A stretch of DNA of 5,699 bases from Alphaproteobacteria bacterium (GTDB lineage: Bacteria > Pseudomonadota > Alphaproteobacteria > CBDBCS01 > JAHZLG01): contig JAHZLG010000187.1 of assembly GCA_022599995.1 (NCBI GenBank), positions 1 to 5,699 on the forward strand, in the 5' to 3' direction. A program made the translations under genes and the position numbers. The notes under the pieces were generated by a model. It saw only the letters and a program-made list of their open reading frames with translations, was not told the origin of the DNA and did no database searches. Shown piece after piece: positions 4,929-5,699 of this stretch (within the stretch, counting starts at the first letter, position 1; the number at the start of each line of letters is the position of its first letter).

Positions 4929-5699
4929 ATGACACGATTTGGCACGGTCACTATCTCGGGGTTACCGAATGCGGGCAAGTCAACGCTGCTGAACCGCCTG
5001 CTGGGCGCACGGCTGAGCCCGGTGACACATAAGGTACAAACAACCCGCTTCACCATCCGAGGCGTGCTGACCCGCGGCAAGACGCAAATGATGTTGCTCG
5101 ATGCCCCCGGCATGCTGCAAAAGCGCGGCACTCCGCTGGAGAAAACCATGGCACGGGCCGTGCGAACCGCTCTGAGCGAAGCCGATGTCGCCCTGCATCT
5201 CGTCGATGTTAACCGTGCGATGAGAATTCCAGTGCATCACTGGGGCATCCCTCGGCACAATCACCTTTTGGTCGCGCTGAACAAGGTCGATACCATCAAG
5301 CGACCGGCACTGTTGAAGCTGATTGCCGATCTCGATGCCCACCTTGCCACGCGCGACAACCCAACACTTGCGCAGGTGACACCCGATCCAGCGACACCCG
5401 TACCGACGGAACTTGTGCCAATGACACCCACAGAGGACGATCACGCGCAACTGAGTGTTGGGGAAAACGGGGTGACCGGCAATGAGGAAAATGATCAGGG
5501 CACTGGGAACAACAACGGCGTTGATGACAACAGCGACATTGATGGCAACAGCGGCGTTGATGACAACAGCACCAACGATGGCAACAGCACCAACGATGAC
5601 AACGATGGCAACAGCACCAACGATGGCAACAGCGGCGTTGATGACAACAGCACCGACGATGGCAACAGCACCAACGATGACAACGATGGCACTGAAGAC
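4929..5699 (+). CDS. era: GTPase Era, N-terminal part with a large low-complexity insertion (open at window end)
   Basis: Era is a GTPase that binds the 3' end of 16S rRNA through a C-terminal KH domain and checks 30S assembly. 257 codons are visible without a stop. The GTPase domain is clear: G1 GLPNAGKS (11-18), G2 region THKVQTTR (33-40), G3 DAPG (58-61, where DTPG is usual) and G4 NKVD (118-121), followed by a helix to about residue 140. Normally some 15-20 residues then lead to the G5 motif (SA) and the KH domain. Here a Pro/Thr-rich stretch (about 144-170), an acidic stretch and then a repeat of Asn, Asp, Gly, Ser and Thr (194-254) appear instead; G5 and KH are not reached by the window edge. 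The start is fixed by an in-frame TGA 15 bases upstream (4911-4913); there is no evident Shine-Dalgarno. Either the insertion is tolerated within Era, or the gene is truncated and ends in repeat sequence. Confidence 0.9.
   Translation, partial: MTRFGTVTISGLPNAGKSTLLNRLLGARLSPVTHKVQTTRFTIRGVLTRGKTQMMLLDAPGMLQKRGTPLEKTMARAVRTALSEADVALHLVDVNRAMRIPVHHWGIPRHNHLLVALNKVDTIKRPALLKLIADLDAHLATRDNPTLAQVTPDPATPVPTELVPMTPTEDDHAQLSVGENGVTGNEENDQGTGNNNGVDDNSDIDGNSGVDDNSTNDGNSTNDDNDGNSTNDGNSGVDDNSTDDGNSTNDDNDGTED
5508..5690 (+). repeat. in-frame 18-base/81-base repeats within era encoding Asn/Asp/Gly/Ser-rich sequence
   Basis: The basic unit is 18 bases, encoding six residues of the form xxD(D/G)NS, as in GVDDNS, DIDGNS and TNDGNS, with an occasional nine-base insertion giving TNDDNDGNS. 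A higher order is visible: the 81 bases at 5553-5633 recur from 5634, and the first 57 bases of the second copy differ by a single A-to-G change (Asn to Asp). All units are multiples of three, so copy-number change would not break the frame. Confidence 0.88.

Overview
The window looks like a chromosomal segment of a moderately GC-rich bacterium, most likely an alphaproteobacterium. The evidence is the order lepB-rnc-era, the long (about 537-residue) ACT-containing form of SerA, and a short rhodanese with the CRSGVRS loop of a type common in that class. Genus cannot be settled from this sequence. No mobile element, tRNA, rRNA or CRISPR array was seen.

Layout. Bases 2-46 may be the last codons of an unidentified plus-strand gene. 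Bases 47-220 show nothing convincing. serA (D-3-phosphoglycerate dehydrogenase, first step of serine synthesis) runs leftward from 1834 to 221. A large divergent spacer of about 1.07 kb (1835-2899) follows. It contains a minisatellite-like array at 2126-2668: eleven units of about 39 bases, one isolated 28-base unit, and three tandem identical 28-base units. Each of the three 28-base units carries a four-run GGG quadruplex motif on the minus strand. A sigma70-like promoter (2788-2816) overlapping an imperfect inverted repeat ends the spacer.

Rightward from there lies a tight operon: a rhodanese-domain protein (2900-3316), lepB (signal peptidase I, 3313-4056, overlapping by ATGA) and rnc (RNase III, 4063-4770). 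After a 158-base gap comes era (4929 to the window edge). lepB, rnc and era are housekeeping functions: signal peptide removal during export, processing of rRNA precursors and dsRNA, and maturation of the 30S subunit. The rhodanese is an added sulfur-transfer-type domain of unknown substrate.

The most unusual item is era. The GTPase domain is recognisable through G1, G2, G3 and G4. Where the short G4-G5 connection should be, the frame instead enters at least 115 residues of Pro/Thr-rich and then Asn/Asp/Gly/Ser/Thr repeat sequence, which is still open at the window end. The second notable item is the repeat array with its G-quadruplex block. The plus strand is rich in A and C over serA and the spacer, which leaves long stop-free stretches there that are not genes.
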